Source of the DNA: Desulfovibrio sp.
GTDB lineage: Bacteria > Desulfobacterota > Desulfovibrionia > Desulfovibrionales > Desulfovibrionaceae
DNA: 37,798 nucleotides
Assembly (NCBI GenBank): GCA_031284485.1
Contig: JAISZT010000018.1
Location: forward strand, 1-37,798
Reading direction: 5' to 3'
This document shows positions 34,416 to 37,798 of the stretch, one piece after another. How positions within the stretch are numbered: position 1 is the first letter of the stretch; each line of letters starts with the position of its first letter. The notes below the pieces were generated by a model. That model worked only from the letters and a program-made list of their open reading frames with translations. It made no database searches and had not been told where the DNA came from. Position numbers and translations under genes: made by a program.

Positions 34416-34768
34416 GGCGCAAAACTCCTTGCTGGGATTGCTCGCAAGTTGTTATGCAGAAACCATGCCTGAGGCGTTTGCCTCTGAAATGTGCCAGAAT
34501 AGTGTGAATGCGCCGTGTTGCCGCCTTGGCGAAGCACTTCCATCCCGGCCTGCGTGCCGAGATAGTGGGGCGTGGGTGTTCATCGGTGTAAAAAATACGA
34601 GAATGTCCATCAACAGATAGTTTTGGCGCAAAAATTTTTATAAAATCAATCTGTTATCTGGAAACTTATCAAACCGTAAATTTACAAAAAAAAGATTGTA
34701 ATTCCAGCATGTTATCGCGACAGCGCCTATCCATAAGTAAACACTCTCCTTGCGCGTATGCGCCAGGG
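34416..34768. other. Intergenic region between flgI and the dehydrogenase gene
   Basis: About 353 bases with no gene I can support. The right part (34620-34690) is AT-rich with TATAAAATC-type sequence. On the plus strand, CCTTGCGC (34748-34755) pairs with GCGCCAGG (34760-34767) with one mismatch and is followed by six T (34772-34777), terminator-like, but no plus-strand gene precedes it. The flgI promoter must lie here or further upstream; I found no convincing sigma-54 (TGGCAC-N5-TTGC) or sigma-28 site on the minus strand. Confidence 0.4.
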
Positions 34769-35719
34769 CTATTTTTTCTCTGCCTGATCTTTACGGGTGA
34801 ATTCGACAAGCGCCAGTTCGCGTTTGCTGCGTTTTTCCTGAATTCTTTCCGGCGTCCAGTCGTAGATGCCCTTGCCGGACTTCAGCCCAAGTTCGCCGCG
34901 CTGTACGGCGTCTTTCAAAATTTTCAAGGATTTTCCTGAATAAAGTTTGTCTCCGAGTTCGTCCAGAATGGCGTCAAAAATGTCCAGCCCGCCCATGTCC
35001 GCGCTTTCCACAGGCCCGGTGGCCGAGTAGCGGCGGCCGAGAGAATAGGAAACGGCCTTGTCCACGGTTTCGGGCGATGCCCAGCCCTGCTCAATGATGT
35101 ACAGGGCTTCGCGCACGCAGGCCGCCTGAATGCGGTTGATGAGAAAGCCCGGCACTTCCCTGGTCAGGACAACAGGAACATTGCCGAGATATTCCACCCA
35201 TTTTTCGCTGATATCGCACACGGATTTCAGCGTGGCCGGGCCGGGACACACTTCAACGGCAGGCATCAGATACGGAGGGTTAAAGAAGTGTATGGCGAGA
35301 AAATTTTCCGGTCTTTTGAAAACCTTGCTGATTTCACTGAGAGTCAGACTGGAGGTGTCTGTCGCCAGAATGGCCTGTTCCGGGCAATGCTGTTCGGCTG
35401 TTGAAAAAACCTCGTGTTTCACCTTGATGTTTTCAGCCACCGATTCCATGACCAGATCGACCCCGGAAACCGCTTCCTCAATCGTGGTCACGCCGATTAT
35501 CCTGCTTTTGATTTCATCCTCCCTGCCCTTGGGCATAAGATTGTTGTCCTCGTACAGCTTGATCGCCCTGTCCACACCGTCGAGCCCTTTTTGAATGCTG
35601 GCTTGGGAGCGGCCGAAAAGGCGCACGGCATTCCCCGCCTTTGCCGCAAGAAAGGCCACCCCGTGTCCCATTGTCCCCGTGCCGAGGCAGGCTACGGTTT
35701 TAATAGTTTGTACGTGCAT
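34769..35719 (-). CDS. 3-hydroxyacyl-CoA dehydrogenase family protein
   Basis: A 316-residue NAD-dependent enzyme from the ATG at 35719, which has AAGGAG eight bases upstream; the frame is open to 35866 but the added residues are not family-like. The N-terminal Rossmann domain has VACLGTGTMGHGVAFLAAKA (GxGxMG), then DLVMESVAENIKVKHEVF and ATDTSSLTLSEIS; AIHFFNPPYLMPAVEVCPGP holds the catalytic His and the NP-substrate loop; VPGFLINRIQAACVREALYI starts the helical C-terminal domain. Relatives oxidise 3-hydroxybutyryl-CoA, L-gulonate or L-carnitine; the residues seen do not settle which. It may be regulated by the sigma-54 activator directly upstream. Confidence 0.8.
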   Translation of the reverse strand: MHVQTIKTVACLGTGTMGHGVAFLAAKAGNAVRLFGRSQASIQKGLDGVDRAIKLYEDNNLMPKGREDEIKSRIIGVTTIEEAVSGVDLVMESVAENIKVKHEVFSTAEQHCPEQAILATDTSSLTLSEISKVFKRPENFLAIHFFNPPYLMPAVEVCPGPATLKSVCDISEKWVEYLGNVPVVLTREVPGFLINRIQAACVREALYIIEQGWASPETVDKAVSYSLGRRYSATGPVESADMGGLDIFDAILDELGDKLYSGKSLKILKDAVQRGELGLKSGKGIYDWTPERIQEKRSKRELALVEFTRKDQAEKK

Positions 35720-35881
35720 ATCAAGCGCTCCTTGATAAAGATAACTGTTTTCATGGCAATTGTGCAAAATGCCGTTCTGAAGTTCCCAAAAGCCTGAAAA
35801 GCGATTCTTGACATCTGTGTATAACCGCTCCCGAAAATTCTGCTTCTGAACGCTACCCTTTTTCAAGGGACGATTCCCGCT

Positions 35882-37456
35882 TCAGGCAATGTCCAGTTTA
35901 CGCATGCGGTTCTGCAGGGTGGATCTTGGCAGGCCAAGGAGCGCGGCCGCGCCGCCCGGCCCGGAAACGACTCCGCCGGTGAGCGCCAGCGTTTGCATGA
36001 TATGATTCCGCTCAACTTCAGCCAGAGTTTTCGTTCCGTTGGACATTTTTACGCCTGCATGGGGAGCGGCGGCAGGCAGCGGCGCGGGCGTTTCTTTCTT
36101 ATGGTAGAGAAGGCGGCGGCTTTCTTCCAGAATGGTTTCCACATCGGCGGTTGTCAGTTGACCGTAAATATTCTGATGAACCACCAGTCTGTTGACAATA
36201 TTGCGCAGTTCGCGGACGTTGCCGGGCCAGTCGTAGTGGAACAGCGGTCTTGACAGGGCGGACGAAAAGGGCGTCCGTTTCAGCCCCAGAGATGTCACCG
36301 TCTGTGCGGAAAAAATGGAGATGAGCGGGGCAATGTCTTCAGGGCGTTCCCGTAGGGGCGGCAGTTCAATCGTGCAGGGCGAAAGGCGATAAAATAAATC
36401 GGAACGCACTTTTTTTTCAGACAACGCCTGGCCGATCATGACATTTGTGGCGGCGATGACGCGAACGTCCACGGTCAGTGAAATGCTTTCTCCCACACGT
36501 TCAAAACTTGCGTCTTCCAGAACCTGAAGAAGTTTGCTCTGCATTTCCGGAGAGAGTTCCGCAATTTCGTCCAGAAAAACAGTGCCCCCGTTTGCCATTT
36601 CAAACCTGCCCGTCCTTTTGCTGGACGCTCCCGTGAAAGCGCCCTTGGCGTGACCAAAAAGCTCGCTCTCAAAAAGGGTCGACACCAGACCGGGACAGTT
36701 CACGCGCACAAAAGGCCGTTCTTTTCGCGGGCTTCTGCGGTGGATATCCTGAGCGAGCAGGCTTTTTCCCGTGCCCGTTTCACCAAGAAGCAGAATGGGA
36801 ATGTTGAGCGGCGCCACCGCGGCAACCCGGCGCATGACTTCGCGCATGGCCTTGCTGTGGCAGACTATCTGCTCATCTCCGGCCAGCGCGTAATGCGGCC
36901 GGGCCTGTATATGGTTGCGGTCATAGGCGGCCTGCTCCAGAGACAGCACAACACCCAGGCAAATGGCTATGAACGGCGAGATTTCAAGAAACAACGAGGT
37001 TATTTCATAGATATTTTCAGGTTTTCTGGCAAAGGAGCAGTGCAGGGTGGCAATAATTTCGTTGTCCAGAATCAGGGGAAAGCCCATTGTCGCCGTCAGC
37101 CCGGCTTCAACAATGGGATGCACCGAAGATGCGGCGAAATAGTCGTCAAAGTCGGTAATGACAACAGGCTTGCGCGTGGCGATCACGTGCCCGGCCACGG
37201 TGCTTGACGGCTCGGCGGGACGTACCGGGGATAGCGTGCTGACGACTGTTCCTTCAACAGCTGTAAAATACGTCAGCATCTCGCCTTGCTGATCATAGAG
37301 ATTGATGCACAGCCGGTCGAAGGAAAAATACTTTTGCAGCGTATGCGACAGGGTGGTGAAAAACACCCTGCGTTCAGCCTGCACAGTGAGCACGCGCATA
37401 AGCTTTTTGCCGACTTCTTCCACGCACCGGCTGATTGTTTCTGTCCGTAACGTCAT
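35882..37456 (-). CDS. Sigma-54-dependent transcriptional activator, GAF-AAA+-Fis
   Basis: A 524-residue enhancer-binding protein. Residues about 20-175 are a GAF sensor domain. The AAA+ domain (about 195-430) has [20 protein letters not shown] (Walker A, 225-232), [14 protein letters not shown] with GAFTGA (272-277), which contacts sigma-54, [12 protein letters not shown] (Walker B, Asp296-Glu297) and the arginine region [20 protein letters not shown]. The C-terminal Fis-type helix-turn-helix is about 480-524 ([20 protein letters not shown]). GGGAG lies five bases before the ATG. It is divergent from the SAF-domain gene at 37691 and upstream of the dehydrogenase; direct repeats at 37497-37529 are candidate binding sites. 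The ligand is unknown. Confidence 0.9.
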   Translation of the reverse strand: MTLRTETISRCVEEVGKKLMRVLTVQAERRVFFTTLSHTLQKYFSFDRLCINLYDQQGEMLTYFTAVEGTVVSTLSPVRPAEPSSTVAGHVIATRKPVVITDFDDYFAASSVHPIVEAGLTATMGFPLILDNEIIATLHCSFARKPENIYEITSLFLEISPFIAICLGVVLSLEQAAYDRNHIQARPHYALAGDEQIVCHSKAMREVMRRVAAVAPLNIPILLLGETGTGKSLLAQDIHRRSPRKERPFVRVNCPGLVSTLFESELFGHAKGAFTGASSKRTGRFEMANGGTVFLDEIAELSPEMQSKLLQVLEDASFERVGESISLTVDVRVIAATNVMIGQALSEKKVRSDLFYRLSPCTIELPPLRERPEDIAPLISIFSAQTVTSLGLKRTPFSSALSRPLFHYDWPGNVRELRNIVNRLVVHQNIYGQLTTADVETILEESRRLLYHKKETPAPLPAAAPHAGVKMSNGTKTLAEVERNHIMQTLALTGGVVSGPGGAAALLGLPRSTLQNRMRKLDIA

Positions 37457-37496
37457 GGGCGCTCCCTGTTAAAAATGTTGGGCAGTTTGATCATGC

Positions 37497-37529
37497 CCAT
37501 ATTTAGGCAAAATGTCCATATTTGGGCAA
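37497..37529. repeat. Direct repeat, candidate activator-binding sites
   Basis: CCATATTTAGGCAA (37497-37510) and CCATATTTGGGCAA (37516-37529) agree at 13 of 14 bases, with a 19-base period, so they lie on about the same helix face. They sit 40-70 bases upstream of the activator gene and about 160-190 bases upstream of the divergent SAF-domain gene, a normal distance for an upstream activating sequence of a sigma-54 activator. Confidence 0.45.
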
Positions 37530-37603
37530 CGCCGCATGTTACTATCATCAAACGGCAAATGTAATAACTTGATAATGCAAATATATTTTTTTTAGAACTT
37601 ATA

Positions 37604-37619
37604 TGAAACAGCTTTTGCT
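37604..37619 (+). promoter_or_regulatory. Weak sigma-54 promoter candidate for the SAF-domain gene
   Basis: TGAAAC (37604-37609), five bases, then TTGCT (37615-37619), against the consensus TGGCAC-N5-TTGCA. The -12 GC is present with exact spacing, but the -24 GG is GA, a serious departure. The distance to the gene's start (72 bases) and the divergent sigma-54 activator favour it. Confidence 0.3.
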
Positions 37620-37690
37620 TTTTTTTGTAAAGTTCAAAGATACCGGTTAGTTTTATTAATAATTCAAATTTATTCAGGCAAGGAGCGGAC

Positions 37691-37798
37691 ATGAGCATTG
37701 AATTTGTGGTCCACGAAGAGGCCGACGGCGTCGGCGTCGTTGTGGTTGAAGGCCTGAAGGCCGGCACTGAGTGCACCGGCTGGATCATGCAGGAAGAC
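37691..37798 (+). CDS. UxaA/SuyA-type SAF-domain protein, N-terminal part (cut by window end)
   Basis: The first 36 residues are in the window: MSIEFVVHEEADGVGVVVVE then GLKAGTECTGWIMQED. This is the start of the SAF domain that forms the small subunit of altronate dehydratase (UxaA) family enzymes, including (R)-sulfolactate sulfo-lyase alpha subunit SuyA (H-E/Q-E-x-D-x-VGV-x-V, then KAG, then GW/GV). The Trp in TGWIM leans towards a SuyA-like member, which would fit a sulfonate-using sulfidogen, but this is from memory of the family and not decisive. AGGAG (37681-37685) lies five bases before the ATG. The rest, and any large subunit, lie beyond the window. Confidence 0.65.
   Translation, partial: MSIEFVVHEEADGVGVVVVEGLKAGTECTGWIMQED

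Noticed and set aside
34416..34768. Sigma-54 or sigma-28 promoter for flgI
   Set aside because: TGGCAC occurs on the minus strand near 34490 but no TTGC follows at the right spacing; no sigma-28 pattern found.
34748..34777. Terminator-like hairpin with T-run on the plus strand, possible end of a small RNA
   Set aside because: No plus-strand gene or good promoter lies before it; the stem has a mismatch. Not enough to call an ncRNA.
1..37798. CRISPR arrays, tRNA or rRNA genes
   Set aside because: No regularly spaced repeats and no T-loop (GGTTCGAATCC-like) with matching arms in the gaps between genes.

Overview
The window looks like chromosome from a sulfate-reducer-type member of Desulfovibrionaceae (Desulfovibrio/Bilophila-like). 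The basis is the aromatic operon order (archaeal-type ADH synthase, dehydroquinate synthase II, fused chorismate mutase/prephenate dehydratase, EPSP synthase, prephenate dehydrogenase), the flgI-flgJ-flgN-flgK-flgL-csrA-fliW order, and GC-rich coding sequence. This is inference from gene content; no rRNA or other marker is present.

Region 1 (1-19950, minus strand) is a large glycan-assembly locus read from about 19950 down to 659. Its enzymes are unusually modular: two glycosyltransferase-2/CDP-glycerol-type glycerophosphotransferase fusions, a phosphocholine-cytidylyltransferase-like nucleotidyltransferase, GT2 enzymes, a GT2-methyltransferase fusion, a methyltransferase-GT4 fusion, a methyltransferase joined to an alpha/alpha-barrel-like domain, a radical SAM/SPASM protein, a CgeB-like glycosyltransferase and several methyltransferases. 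Together they suggest a phosphate-containing, methylated surface glycan (capsule, O-antigen or flagellin glycan; which one cannot be told here). The locus is scarred: two frameshifted methyltransferase genes, a truncated methyltransferase copy, an IS66/glycosyltransferase chimeric ORF, and an IS66 transposase fragment at the left edge.

Region 2 (19956-25407, plus strand) is the aromatic amino-acid operon. Its leader is the most striking element of the window. A TTGACA-N17-TATACC promoter is followed by a 32-residue leader peptide containing the run FWFYFAYF (four Phe, two Tyr, one Trp in eight codons), then a GC-rich terminator with a T-tract. A 10-bp antiterminator pairs a segment just after the aromatic codons with the 5' arm of the terminator. 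This is a complete ribosome-stalling attenuator that appears to sense all three aromatic amino acids at once, controlling the common pathway plus the Phe and Tyr branches.

Region 3 (25404-27147): a divergent-looking dnaA, convergent with and overlapping tyrA, and an AT-rich upstream region with a DnaA-box match and repeat structures. Region 4 (27148-34415, minus) is a flagellar operon (flgI, flgJ, flgN, flgK, flgL, csrA, fliW) for P-ring, rod, hook-filament junction and the CsrA/FliW switch. FlgK and FlgL carry Asp-box-like motifs and are longer than usual. Region 5 (34769-37798): a 3-hydroxyacyl-CoA-dehydrogenase-family enzyme, a GAF/AAA+/Fis sigma-54 activator, and, divergently, the start of an UxaA/SuyA-type SAF-domain gene cut by the window edge; direct repeats between the last two are candidate activator sites.
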